A DNA stretch of 64,000 nt from Paraphysomonas bandaiensis (lineage: Eukaryota; Chrysophyceae): assembly GCA_965644295.1 (NCBI GenBank), contig CBFFRP010000405.1, positions 124,001 through 188,000 on the forward strand, written 5' to 3'. The notes below the pieces were generated by a model. The model was not told the origin of the DNA, ran no database searches, and was given only the letters and a program-made list of their open reading frames with translations. Positions 51,381 through 63,596 of this stretch are shown in pieces. Within the stretch, counting starts at the first letter, position 1. Each line of letters starts with the position of its first letter. Position numbers and translations under genes: made by a program.

Positions 51381-54300
51381 ATGGACAGCTTGTGGAAATG
51401 CGCAATATGTCAGGGAATATTCAGTTCAAGTCAGAGTCTGGGGAACCATGGAAGATACTGCTCGCCACTGTCTTCAGAATCAGAGATTTGTACATCAGAG
51501 CAGTATTCTAAGAAACGAAAAGCTGCATATGGACCTCAGGCTTACACTATTCATGATGATTACAATCAAGATGACAGTGGAATTGATGAGTACAGTGACT
51601 GTGAGGACTCATCAATTCCTATGTACATGTGGCAACATCAGAGACTGGAGGAAGCAAGCCCAACTGGAAATACAGAGTTTCCAATCTGTCATCCAGATTA
51701 TGACGCGGAAGACAAACCACTCTCCACGTATAAGAAGCTCCAGGAAGTGTTTTACGACAAGTCTTATGGCGTGGATGCATTGGGAGCTATGAATCTTGAA
51801 AGCTTTATTGAAGCTGTCAGCACTTCGAGTAATCATAACATGTCAGATATTTTGCTTCTCAAGTTGTATGCATTTGGAAGAAAGTGCAAGTTAAGCCGAT
51901 CTACAGGAGATGCACTTCTGGAATTGATTCGCTTATTCAAACCTTGTGAAGAACTTCCAAAATCATGGAAGACAGTTGTGTCGAATTTCAAAAAGAGAAC
52001 ACAACATTACAGATATGTTGAAAAGTCTATAGGTTGGCCATCTTCGTGGGAAATGGAATCTTGGAAAATTTCTGGACAGAAACCTGACGAAATCATTGTT
52101 CGAGCACGAGACCCATTGGAAATGCTAAGTTATCTGGCCGTCGACCCGACAATTCAGTTCTCGTGGAAAGAGCACGTTCATTATGATACATTTTCCATGA
52201 CAGATATTAATACTGGTGAGAACTATGTTGGTGATCTCATGTCATCATCCTGGGCGAAGAACACGGAGCGAGTTATACGCCAAGAAAAAAATCCTGAAGG
52301 CAAATTAATGCCATGTCTACTGTATCATGACGGGGTTGCTATGGGGCATGGTGCCAACATCAAGTCTGTGCCAGTCCTGGGGACATGCGGCAATTTCAGC
52401 GATGAGTTAATTCGGAAAAATATTGCAAAGTTTTGCTTAGGTTTTATTCCTGACATCACAAGCACGATAAGTGTCGAAGCTCTGATTTCTCATTTGATGG
52501 AACGTGGAATGAGCCGAACCGCAGCAGGGAAGGAAGTCAGGTGGTTTAACTTGCACTTGGAAAAAGAATTCTGGAGTATGGTTACGGCTCCTCTCAAAGC
52601 TGCTTCTTCTAGAGGTGCAGAGATGTATGTGTTAGGAAAGGGTTTAATTACCGTTTATACCTTTCATCCTTTTAGCATTGGAGATGACCCGGCCATCCAT
52701 CGACAGTTTGGCTTATACGAAGGAAATTCCCGCTTTGCATGTGTTACATGTGAGTATCCTCTGAGGGCCGGTGTTTTTTATAACCCAGACCTTCATCCGA
52801 GGAGAGATGGCAATGCCATTGCTGAACAGTGCCGAAATGTGAATAGTGGTCAGCTATCAGACAAAGAAGAGAAGTATGTTCGTAAGTTACTTGATAATAG
52901 ATGCATCATGCCGTTTGTAAACGCCTTCCATCATGCGTTTATGGGCTACAACAACCATTGCTTCAATAATCCTCAAGACTTATTTCACCTGTTTTGTGCT
53001 GGTATTGCAAAAAGTCTTGTTTTATGGATTCTTAGCGTTGTTGACAGTATTAGCACAACAGTAGACCGAACATTTCGAAATATTAAGGGCGTGTTGGATG
53101 CCAGACTTAAGTTGATGCCTCAGGTTCCTGATATGCCACACGTGAATTGGACAGTCTTCAAGAAAGGCTTGATGCACATTATGAGCAATAAAAGTAAAAA
53201 GGAAAAGGGTCACTCGACTGGTTCCGGAGGTGGATATAGATCAAGTGAATTCATCACGGCACTATTGCAACTTCTGTTTGCGGTATGTTTTTCTAAATTG
53301 TATTCTCTATATTATGTGCTTGACATCACCTTTTTACATTAGATTGGCACGGATGGTCAAGTGCTACCGACAGATACCAACTACAGTTATTGCAGCAAAA
53401 ATTCACGGCACCTGCGTTTAGGCAATGTAACAAAGAAAGTGTTACAAGCAATTAAAGCCGTGCTGAACGTCTATTTTGAGTGCAAGAAAAGCTGTTTTAC
53501 TGATGGTGACATCCTGAATGTGGACCGTATGTGCCACGATATGGTTGCTAAGGTTTTACTGGTATGGGATTTGAAACAAACACTTCTTGGTAACCAGCCA
53601 TCAAGTCCATTAATGCGCAAACTCCATTCTGTAATGCATCTTTCACTTAATATTTCCATGTTTGGGGCATTATCAAAGTCTGATGCGGGTACTTGGGAAT
53701 CAAGCAATCGCTATTTTACAACCGAAAACTGGCGACGCACAAGCAGGAGGTATACTTCTTCTAATGTGGAGATGCTAACATTAGCAATATGCCAAGATCA
53801 TTGTCGAGTACTTGAGTTTATAGCCGCGTGCCACACACACGACACTGAATACATAAACTCTCTGAAGCCAGAAATTCCACCGGAGGTCGTTCTAGTTTAC
53901 CCCATGAGAAATGTCAAACATGTGCGGTTATGTGTTGATGCTAACCACTCCTTGTTTATTTGTGAAGAAGAAGGAATAGAATTGGAAGAATTTATTGGAC
54001 ACAAGGAATTATCTAGTAACTCCCTTACTGATTTTTGTAAACAAGCTCTTGGTGATAAGAACTGGAACTGTTTACAACGTGGTGACATCTCGTTGAAGTT
54101 AATACAGGCCCTCACCTACAATGCCAACAAAGAGAGTGGCATTGGTAAAGGATCTCATCATGCCATGAAAGGGGCAGAGAGTCGAAAACCACGCTTTGAT
54201 TTCATATGCATCCAAATGGAAAGTGGAGACATACAAGTTGCTCAAATAGTATCGATGCTTCAGTTGTCAGCGGCCAACAACACTAAATATCTCTATATTG

Positions 54301-54758
54301 TTCAATACATGGAAAAATGTACGACCACTATTCTTGACCCGTTTTCAAAATATAAGTGGGAGGTACTGCGCTACAACAGGCGACGACAACCTCAGTTTTT
54401 TCAGGATATTATTAATTTTGAAAGTATTATTGACACAGCTTTTATAATACCAGATTCTTCTTGCGATGTCGTCGTGGGTAAGCCTCAAATTTCAGATCGT
54501 TTTTGGTTTATTCCGAGGAAGTTTTTTGATCGTTGTGGGTGGGATGATTTGGATTTTATTAACTGTCATCATATAGAGGGAATGCAACAATATATCAGAC
54601 AAAATAGCTCCGGTGCAATTGTTCTTGAACGTAATGTGCATGGCCACGACAGTCATAACGCAAACAATGAGAGTGGCAGTAGTGACCACTCATCAGAATG
54701 TGATAGCAATCCCAGTACTGTTTACAGCACCGGTGACTCTTCTGACAATGACACATAA
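51381..54758 (+). CDS. Transposase of the Plavaka/CACTA (CMC) type with an N-terminal zinc finger
   Basis: Two exons, 51381-53282 and 53343-54758, 1,105 residues, no internal stops. It begins with a C2H2-type finger, WKCAICQGIFSSSQSLGNHG then RYC. The core has DPLEMLSYLAVDPTIQFSW, and a block LLYHDGVAMGHGANIKSVPV with LGTCGNFSDELIRKNI that aligns in order with the Plavaka motif (SDKT...YPVYLTIGNI...IRRKP), with HDG in place of SDK. Then come FSIGDDPAIHRQFGLYEGNS, FACVTCEYPLRAG with two zinc-type cysteines, and FNNPQDLFHLFCAGIAKSL, a likely third acidic region. The C-terminal half ends in a Ser/Asp-rich tail. It would cut and join the element's ends. The assignment rests on motif order recalled from memory; catalytic residues need an alignment. 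Confidence 0.8.
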
Positions 54759-54929
54759 TTAATGTTGCGCGCTTATTATTGATTATGATCATAGAATGCA
54801 CAGCCATACTTGTTTAGTAATAATAATATATAACAAAAAAAGATATATTATACTATTCACCGCTGTGTTGCTTGCCTATGTACATTGTGAAACTTAAAAC
54901 AACATCTGATGGTTCAAAACTCAGGTACC

Positions 54930-55225
54930 TACAGGTTTTCGTCTTATACCTATAGGCAACGAGTAGCACTACCTATAGATAGTACCTAATCCTTCGATAC
55001 CTATAGGTGGGACTTGAGGTACCTATAGGTAGGTGCCTAACTCTTATCACCTATAGGCAGGGTAGCTAGGTATACCTATAGGTAGTGACAGCTAGGTACC
55101 TACCTATAGGTAGGGTCCTTAGGCATGCCTATAGGTGGGTACCTATTAGGTGGGTACCTATTAGGTAGGTACCTATTAGGTACCTGCGATGGACCTATAG
55201 GTAGGTCGAGCGACCTATAGGTACT
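54930..55225. repeat. Right subterminal array of ACCTATAGGT palindromes
   Basis: Six exact ACCTATAGGT copies with many one-base variants (ACCTATAGGC, GCCTATAGGT, ACCTATTAGGT repeated three times near 55140-55180). It mirrors the left array. The host frame is read into it as a run of (P/R)NRYPP-like residues up to 55100, which is not real coding sequence. Confidence 0.85.
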
Positions 55226-55243
55226 AAATTCGACCCACCGATG

Positions 55244-55246
55244 CAT
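55244..55246 (+). repeat. 3-bp target duplication CAT, right of the transposon
   Basis: Matches 48899-48901. Confidence 0.8.
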
Positions 55247-55811
55247 TGTAGGATCGAGTCCAGATCTCTTTACTTCCCTATTTACACTCTCTAGTGTATC
55301 GGAGTCATAAGGACAAACCATACTCGTAATTCCGGTAAGTTTGTGAACCCAAAACACACAACCGGCAAGTGTTTCCTTCACCCACTCATCCTTCTTGGTG
55401 TCCTGTGTTCTAATTACCAACATCTTTTTCTTAGATAACGCCTCTGCTCTTCGAGCAGCGGCGAGTCTTGACGCAGCAACGTCGTCATTATCAACGGACT
55501 TCTTGAATTCTAACCGCTGCATCAATTGCACCCCATCTTTTCTAAGTAAAACCGTGTTTCGTTTCTGTTTTAGGGTCATAAAGTCTTCCAGTGGCTCCAA
55601 GGCGCTTTTACCGTGTAAATATTTTCTAAGATAGGAAATGAAACGACTCGGAACAGCATAATGTCACACGATACCTTCGTCCGCTATAGAAGAAGCCTTT
55701 GGAGTAGTCACCTCGATTGCCGAATGGATCACCGAACATCACTCTACTCTCGTGTTCGGAACAGCAACTACCCGACTCGACTTGATTGCGTTCCATGATT
55801 GCAAGGCGCAC

Positions 55812-56018
55812 AACAGAGATGTAATCACGGCATTCGGCTATATATAGGAAACTACTAAAGTCAACTGATTCAGGTGTCGATATTCCCCAAGCAAAGTTAA
55901 GTAAGTTAGTTGAATCTTTCTCTCCGTGAGGTTGGATTCAGCAAAGCAACAAAAAAAAGAAACGCATGTCCATCATCTTGTGTATGGCGCTGCTGTTTAG
56001 CGTGTATACGGTACACAC

Positions 56019-56022
<4 letters not shown>
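55812..56022. promoter_or_regulatory. Spacer between the split host gene and the microsatellite
   Basis: Upstream of the minus-strand host gene. Ends with GTGTATACGGTACACACATA at about 56001, another GTATAC-type block directly before the microsatellite. Confidence 0.35.
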
Positions 56023-56051
<29 letters not shown>

Positions 56052-56669
56052 TGTATGTATGTATGTATGTATGTATGTATGTATGTATGTATGTATGTAT
56101 GTATGTATGTATGTATGTATGTATGTATGTATGTATGTATGTATGTATGTATGTATGTATGTATGTATGTATGTATGTATGTATGTATGTATGTATGTAT
56201 GTATGTATGTATGTATGTATGTATGTATGTATGTATGTATGTATGTATGTATGTATGTATGTATGTATGTATGTATGTATGTATGTATGTATGTATGTAT
56301 GTATGTATGTATGTGTGTATGTATGTATGTATGTATGTATGTATGTATGTATGTATGTATGTATGTATGTATGTATGTATGTATGTATGTATGTATGTAT
56401 GTATGTATGTATGTATGTATGTATGTATGTATGTATGTATGTATGTATGTATGTATGTATGTATGTATGTATGTATGTATGTATGTATTATGTATGTATG
56501 TATGTATGTATGTATGTATGTATGTATGTATGTATGTATGTATGTATGTATGTATGTATGTATGTATGTATGTATGTATGTATGTATGTATGTATGTATG
56601 TATGTATGTATGTATGTATGTATGTATGTATGTATGTATGTATGTATGTATGTATGTATGTATGTATGT
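56023..56669 (+). repeat. Long TATG tetranucleotide microsatellite
   Basis: About 160 units in about 647 bases, broken by one substitution near 56314 (TGTGTGTATG) and one phase slip near 56487 (GTATTATG). It ends about 125 bases before the Brr2 start codon. Open frames reading CMYV or YIHT through it are artefacts. Confidence 0.97.
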
Positions 56670-56794
56670 TAATGTATTGGGCTGAGATGGCTGCAATAAG
56701 ATAGAGGGAGGACTTGACTTTCCATTGCCATTGGGACGAAACAATGCACATATAAATAGAACCATCATCGTCAGGATCACGATATCTATCTATA

Positions 56795-59700
56795 ATGGCT
56801 GAAGCATTTCAACGCAATAAGCTCTATGAGTATCGCGCTAACTCGAATCTAGTGCTCGAGGCGGATAGAGAAGTGCGCAGAAGAGCAGATGAGGCCACTG
56901 GTGAGGTCGAGACATTGCACGGTAAACTAGGATCTGTGCGTATGGGAGATCGACTGGAGAGAGATAAGCATGAGGATTTAAATGATCGTATTAAAAAAGC
57001 GCACGCAAAGAGACAGTTAGAAGAAGCCAATAGAGAGGAGAGCAAGAGGAAGAAGAAGAACTCGGGAGGAGTTTTCATTGCAGGGAAGGGATCCAATGTT
57101 CTCTCTGTCACTGAAAATATGGACTCAATTAATTATCGCCCTAAAACTAGAGAGTCGCGTGCGGCCTACGAGGAAATGCTTAGTTTTATTCAAATATCAC
57201 TCGGCGATCAACCACAAGATATATTGATGGGTGCTGCTGAGGAGGTACTCTCTATTCTCAAGGATGATTCGATGCGTGACCCTGATAGACATAGAGAAAT
57301 TGAAAAAATTCTTTCTCGCATTCCTTCTGATAAATTCAGTAAATTAGTGAACCTTGGTAAGCAAATAACTGATTTTAATATGGGCGGAAACGAAGAGGAA
57401 GAGACCACCCGTATGGACGAAGGTGTCGGGGTAGCAGTTGTGTTTGATGATGATGAAGACGACATGAACGAAGACCTGAGTGAGGAGCATGATAGTGACG
57501 AAGATGACGATGGTGGTGTCGAGGCAATGGGGGGATCGCAACTGAAGGGCGTGGACGATGAGGACATGGATGCAGATATTGATAGTCAAGTCACACTTTC
57601 GGTACATGATATTGACGCTCATTGGCTGCAGAGACAACTTTCAAAGTTCTATAATGACGCAAATGTATCTGCTAAACTTGCTGAAGATACGCTGAATGTT
57701 CTCCAGATTTCCGACGAAAGAGGATGTGAAAATCAACTTGTCGTGTTACTCGACTTCAATAAATTTGATTTTATTAAGCTACTGTTGCGAAATCGCGCCA
57801 AAATACTCTATTGCACAAAATTGAAGCAAGCTCAAAGTGACGCCGAGCGTGAAGCTATTGAAGTAGAAATGCGGGCTGATGTTGAGGGAGGTGGGGCTGC
57901 AATTCTCGATCAGCTCCAACAGACAGCTACTGCTGAAAGTTGGGCAGCGGATCGTATTGGAGAGTTCGCGAACAAGGCGCGTCGGGAAGCCCGGGCCCTC
58001 AATCGATCTGGAGGAGATATTCGAGGTAGCGATGAGGTGGAGGAGACTGTTGGAGGGGTGGCTGCAATTCAGAACGGTCGTGGGAGTGGAGCCGGCACTG
58101 AGAAAACGCTGGACCTCGACAGCCTTCAGTTTGCTGAAGGTGGGCACCTGATGTCTAATAGCCGGTGTGAACTACCGGAGAAGAGTTGGAGGGCACAGAA
58201 GAAAGGATATGAGGAGGTTCATGTGCCGGCCTTACGTCCGATAATATCGTCAAAGGAGAAACTTGTTCAGGAAACAGATCTCCCGGTATGGTGCCAGCCA
58301 GCTTTTACCGGTGTCAAAGCACTAAACCGAATCCAGAGCCGCATGGTGGAGTCTGCTCTCAAGGGGTCAGATAACATTCTTCTGTGTGCACCTACTGGAG
58401 CCGGGAAAACCAACGTGGCGCTGATGTGCATGCTAAGTGTGATGAGTCAGTATCGTAAAGATGATGGAAGTATAGACCTTGATGGTTTTAAGATAGTTTA
58501 CGTGGCACCCATGAAAGCCCTTGTGCAGGAAGTAGTTCAAAATTTTAGCAAGAAACTAGCTCCGTTTGGAATAACGGTGAGAGAATTATCAGGAGATCAG
58601 AATCTAACCCGACAACGAATACAAGAAACACAGCTGATTGTCACTACTCCTGAGAAGTGGGACATTGTGACGCGTAAGGCAGGGGATAGGGCATACACTC
58701 AGTTAGTGCGTTTAATGATTATCGATGAGATTCATCTACTTCACGATGATAGGGGACCGGTGCTGGAGGCATTGGTCGCTCGAACCATTCGGCAGATAGA
58801 AACTACCCAGGACATGGTCAGGATGGTGGGACTGTCAGCTACTCTTCCCAACTTCGAAGATGTTGCTACTTTCTTGCGCGTTGACCCGGAAAAGGGGTTA
58901 TTTTTCTTTGATAACTCCTTCCGTCCTGTTCCCCTACAACAGCAGTACATTGGAGTGACGGAGAAAAAGGCTCTCAAACGTTTCCAGCTTATGAATGAGA
59001 TTTGCTATGAGAAAGTACTTCAGCATGCGGGTAGAAATCAGGTGCTGATATTTACTCATTCGCGGGCGGAAACGGCTAAAACAGCACGTGCTTTGCGAGA
59101 TATGGCAATGGACAACGATGCATTGTCGCAGTTTGTTAAAGAAGATAGTGCTTCCCGTGAAATTCTTCGAGAAGAGGGAGAAGCTGCCAAAAACCCCGAC
59201 CTCAAGGATCTACTCCCACATGGATTCGCAATTCATCATGCTGGACTAGTACGCTCAGACCGCACCTTGGTGGAGGATTTGTTTGCAGACAAGCACGTGC
59301 AAGTTCTGGTTTCCACAGCAACTCTTGCCTGGGGTGTTAATCTCCCCGCACATACAGTTATTCTTAAAGGTACACAAATGTATTCTCCAGAACAAGGACG
59401 GTGGGTGGAACTTTCGCCACTTGATATCATGCAGATGATGGGACGAGCTGGTCGGTACGGAATGGACTCTGAGGGTGAAGGCATCATTATAACTGCTCAC
59501 TCAGAACTTCAGTACTATCTGTCTCTCATGAATCAACAGTTACCAATCGAGAGTCAGTTCATAAAGAAACTTCCTGACATGCTGAATGCGGAGATCGTGT
59601 TAGGCACTGTACAGTCTGTTCGTGAGGCAGCCTCGTGGCTGGGATATACGTATCTCTTCATCCGCATGTTAAGAAACCCAGAGATGTACAGCATTTCAGC

Positions 59701-62700
59701 GGATGAGCTCAACTCTGATCCAGTATTAATGCAAAGAAGAATGGATCTTGCTCATTCTGCTGCTGTGATTCTTGATCGGCATAACCTCATCCGTTATGAC
59801 AGAAAGTCAGGGATGTTCCAAGTAACAGCACTGGGCCGTGTAGCTAGTCACTATTATGTCAGTCACGACAGCATCAACGTGTTCAACGAGTACTTAAAGC
59901 CCACTATGAGCGACATTGAAATATTCCGCTTGTTTAGTCTTTCTGGTGAATTCAAATATATTCATGTGCGTGAGGAAGAGAAGCTGGAACTGACAAAGTT
60001 ACTAACTCGAGTACCAATTCCCGTGAAAGAAGGTGTCGAGGAACCAGCTGCTAAAGTTAATGTCCTCCTGCAATCTTATGTATCCCGCCTTCGTCTAGAG
60101 GTATGTAGGAAATCTGCTTAATTGAGTAATGCTCAATATTTTTTCAGGGATTCGCACTAGTTGCAGATATGACATATATTCAGCAATCTGCATGCCGTCT
60201 AATGCGATGCCTTTTTGAGGTAGCGCTCAAACGTGGATGGGCTTCACTGGCGAACAAGACACTAGCGATTTGCAAAATGGTTGAGCGTCGGACGTGGGGC
60301 TCACAATCCCCACTCAGACAGTTTGGTGCTATTCCCGAAGTAATCATTCGCAAATTGGAGAAGAACAGTGATATTAATTGGGAGCGGTATTATGATCTCA
60401 AACCTCAGGATCTCGGTGAAATGGTAAAGATCCCTAAGATGGGGAAGACTCTGCATAAATACGTACATATGTTCCCAAAACTAGAGTTGAGTGCACACTT
60501 CCAGCCTATCACTCGGTCACTACTTATGGTGGACTTAACTATCACTCCTGACTTTCAGTTTGATACTTCAGTAAGATACAATTTCGAATTTTTGTGGTTT
60601 AATATATATCTATAGGTGCACGACTATTCGCAGCTCTTTTGGGTCATTGTGGAAGATGTGAATGGGGAAAGGATCCTCCACCACGAGGCCTTCATTCTCC
60701 GAAAGAACTATGCTTCGGAAGAACACCATATTAGTTTCTCTGTAACTCTGTCGGATCCACTTCCACCCCAATACTTCATCCGAGTTGTGTCTGATCGTTG
60801 GATGCATGCGGAGACTATCTTGCCTGTTTCCTTTAGACATATTCTGTTGCCGCATAAATACCCACCTCCTACTGAACTCCTGGATTTGCAGCCTCTTCCT
60901 GTATCAGCGTTGCGCAATTCTCGTCATGAGAATTTATTTCGCAGCACTTTCAAGCACTTTAACCCCATTCAAACCCAAACGTTTTCGGCTCTCTATGAAG
61001 GTGACGACAACGCCCTAGTATGCGCCCCTACAGGCTCGGGAAAGACCATATGTGCGGAGTTTGCAATGCTCCGACTGTTTTCTGCCAATTCTGATGCTCG
61101 CTGCGTGTATGTTACTCCTAAACAGGTTTGTATGACTTGTGCTAGTTGTACTGTTTTTGACTTGTCTTGCCACTGCAGGAGACCTGTGACCTAATGTATG
61201 AACACTGGCGTGGGCGATTCCAGAAAAATCTGAACCTATCTGTGGTGAAGTTGGTCGGTGATATAACACCGGATCTAAAGCTTCTGGAGTCGGGAAATAT
61301 TATTATAGCTACTGCTGTTCAGTGGGACGTTCTTAGCCGACGTTGGAAGCAAAGAAAAATTATTCAGAATATCGCCCTCTACATTTTTGATGAAGTTCAT
61401 CTCATTGGAGGCGCCGATGGTGCCACTCTTGAAATTGTTGCTTCACGCGCACGATACGTTGCCTCTCAGCTTGGAAACAAAGTCCGTGTTGTGTTACTTG
61501 GCTCATCCATCGCAAATGCGAAAGATATTGCTGATTGGATGGGTGTTCCTAATCATGCTATGTATAACTTCCCTCCTTCAGTTCGACCAGTTCCTCTGGA
61601 GATTCACATGCATGGATTCGAGACGAATCACTTTGGGAATCGTCTATTGGCAATGGCAAAGCCCACTTATACAGCTATAATCGGACACTCCCCGGACAAA
61701 CCTGCTATTGTGTTTGTTCCCTCTCGCAAACAGTGTCAATTGACTGCGATTGATATCATTACCTACGCCGCTGCGGGGGGTACCACAGATCGATTTCTTC
61801 ACACTGCGCCGGAGAATATCGCGGAGGTTCTTGCAACATTCAAAGAGCCAGCTCTAGCACAAACCGTTGCCCATGGTGTCGGCTTTGTTCACATGGGTCT
61901 CTTGCGCAGTGACAAAAACCGTGTTCTAGGTCTATATAGAGACGGTATTATCCAAGTCCTTGTATGTCCTTTTGACATGTGTTGGTCCCTCTCTATTCCT
62001 GCACACCTCGTGGTAGTGATGGAAACCACTTACTACGACGGAAGAGAACACAGTTTCGTCAACTATAGCATCACGGATGTTATGCAAATGCTGGGATTGG
62101 CCAGTCGTCCCCTCACTGATGACACTGGGAAGGCGGTTATTTTGTGTCATTCTCCCAAGAAAGACTACCTGAAGCGCTTAGTGAACGACCCTCTACCGGT
62201 GGAATCTCATATCGATCAATTCCTTCATGACCATTTGACTGCTGAAATTGTCACGAAGACAATAGAGAACAAGCAAGATGCTGTTGACTACTTGACGTGG
62301 ACTTTCTACTATCGTCGCCTCACGCAGAATCCGAACTACTATAATCTACAAGGAACTAGTCACCGTCATCTTTCTGATCATCTCTCTGAATTGATCGAGG
62401 TTACCATCGCGGATCTTGAGCAGTCCAAGTGCATTTCTGTGGAGGATGACATCGATCTTTCCCCTCTTAATCTGGGTATGATTGCTAGTTATTACTACAT
62501 TCAGTACACAACAGTGGAGTTGTTTGCCTCCAGTATCACTGCTAAGAGTAAAATCAAAGGTCTCATGGAAATTCTGTCGTCAGCATCGGAATATTCATCT
62601 CTAAATATTCGGCAGTCGGAGGAGACGGTGCTGGCTAAACTCGCGAAGCATCTTCCTCAGGCCCTCCCAGCGACTGCAGCATACGAAAATCCTTCCACAA

Positions 62701-63596
62701 AGGCTTTGCTGCTGATGCAGGCTCACTTCTGTCGGCGTCTTCTAGGTGTGGACCTCACATCAGACCAGAAGATTGTCCTTGCCAAGGCGCCAAAGTTGAT
62801 CCAATCCCTTGTTGACGTGATATCTTCTCAGAGCTGGTTGCGTCCCGCCCTTGCCTCCATGGAGCTCTCCCAGATGATTGTGCAGGGGCAGTGGGACAAA
62901 GATTCCGTCTTGCTTCAGGTCCCACATTTTACGGATGAAATTATAGCAAGGTGCAAGCAAAACAACCCGCCTGTTGAGAGTGTGTTTGACGTCCTGGATC
63001 TCGAAGATGAAGAGCGAAACAAGCTACTGCAACTAACACCAGAGAAAATGTCCGACGTAGCGGTATTCTGTAATGCCTACCCCAATATTGAGTTGTTATA
63101 TGATGTGAGTGTTCATGAAGGTGAAGAGGTATGTGTGAGGTATTGTTATTATATTTCTACCGTCTCATATACATTGGTGGATAATGGCAGGTGGAAGCAG
63201 GCGATACAGTTACAGTTATGGTTACTCTTCAGCGAGAAATTGAGGAGGAGGATGAAGTTGACCCCACCAGCATCGGTAAAGTCGTATGTCCTCGCTACCC
63301 GACAGAAAAGGTGGAGGGATGGTGGTTGGTGGTCGGAGATACCAATTCGAATTCGCTCCTCTCTATCAAGCGATTAAATATTGGTGTGCGCAGTAAGGTA
63401 TTTTTACAACTCAATGCACTGTAAAGTTACTAATTCTTCTTCATAGGCGAAGCTTGAGTTTTCCGCTCCTGATGACCCTGGGGACTACAACCTTACGTTG
63501 TATCTCATGAGCGACAGCTACCTTGGCTGTGATCAGGAGTACGAAATACCCTTGACTGTTGTTGCTGGTGATGAAGATATGGATGATGAGGAATAG
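56795..63596 (+). CDS. BRR2: Brr2 / SNRNP200, U5 snRNP RNA helicase
   Basis: Six exons: 56795-60100, 60148-60570, 60616-61125, 61179-63128, 63191-63397 and 63447-63596, giving about 2,181 residues, close to the human protein's length. It starts like Brr2 ([35 protein letters not shown]), has an acidic, PWI-like N-terminal region, then two Ski2-like helicase cassettes with Sec63 domains. Cassette 1 is complete: [41 protein letters not shown] and MMGRAGRYG. Cassette 2 is degenerate, as in the family: [15 protein letters not shown] and DEVHLIGG remain, but motif III reads SSIANA and motif [10 protein letters not shown]. Brr2 unwinds U4/U6 to activate the spliceosome, which fits a genome full of introns. 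Introns are 45-62 bases and all junctions keep the frame. Confidence 0.98.

Larger units (their letters stand above)
48902..55243. mobile_element. 6,342-bp DNA transposon of the CACTA/Plavaka group with palindromic end arrays
   Basis: Terminal inverted repeats CATCGGTGGG (48902-48911) and CCCACCGATG (55234-55243) are perfect; a second matched block AGTACCTATAGGT follows 10 bases inside on the left and 8 on the right. The 3-bp target duplication is CAT. Each end holds a 300-350-bp array of the palindrome ACCTATAGGT. Inside are two divergent genes, the transposase (51381-54758) and an unknown partner (51067-49529), sharing a 313-bp spacer. Three-base duplications and subterminal repeats are hallmarks of CACTA elements. 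Open frames and matching ends imply an intact, possibly mobile copy. Confidence 0.9.
48797..55811 (-). pseudogene. Host gene for a small WW-like protein, split by the 6.3-kb transposon
   Basis: Exon 1 runs from 55811 or 55796 to 55675, intron 55674-55626 (49 bp), exon 2 from 55625 to 55244. There the transposon begins, and the reading frame resumes at 48898 and stops at 48797. If the element and one target copy are left out, the frame is open throughout and encodes about 201 residues: ...KRSGLDPTM joined to AEEDEFPATG and ending LLDRMTKHI. The middle has an Ala/Arg/Lys helix (AASRLAAARRAEALSKKK) and WVKETLAGCVFWVHKLTGIT followed by SMVCP, which looks like a WW domain whose second Trp is Met. 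With the insertion present, translation runs into the transposon's repeats and stops at 55100. Function unknown. Confidence 0.75.

Noticed and set aside
55100-55240. Proline/arginine-rich C-terminus of the WW-like protein (NRYPPNRYPP)
   Set aside because: It is the host frame running into the transposon's terminal repeats; the true 3' end lies at 48797-48898.
55910-56780. Long frames of CMYV or YIHT repeats on both strands
   Set aside because: They are only translations of the TATG microsatellite, which is open in several frames by composition.
61020-62110. Second helicase cassette of Brr2 as a separate or broken gene
   Set aside because: All Brr2 proteins have a degenerate second cassette, and the exon phases join it to the first without a break.
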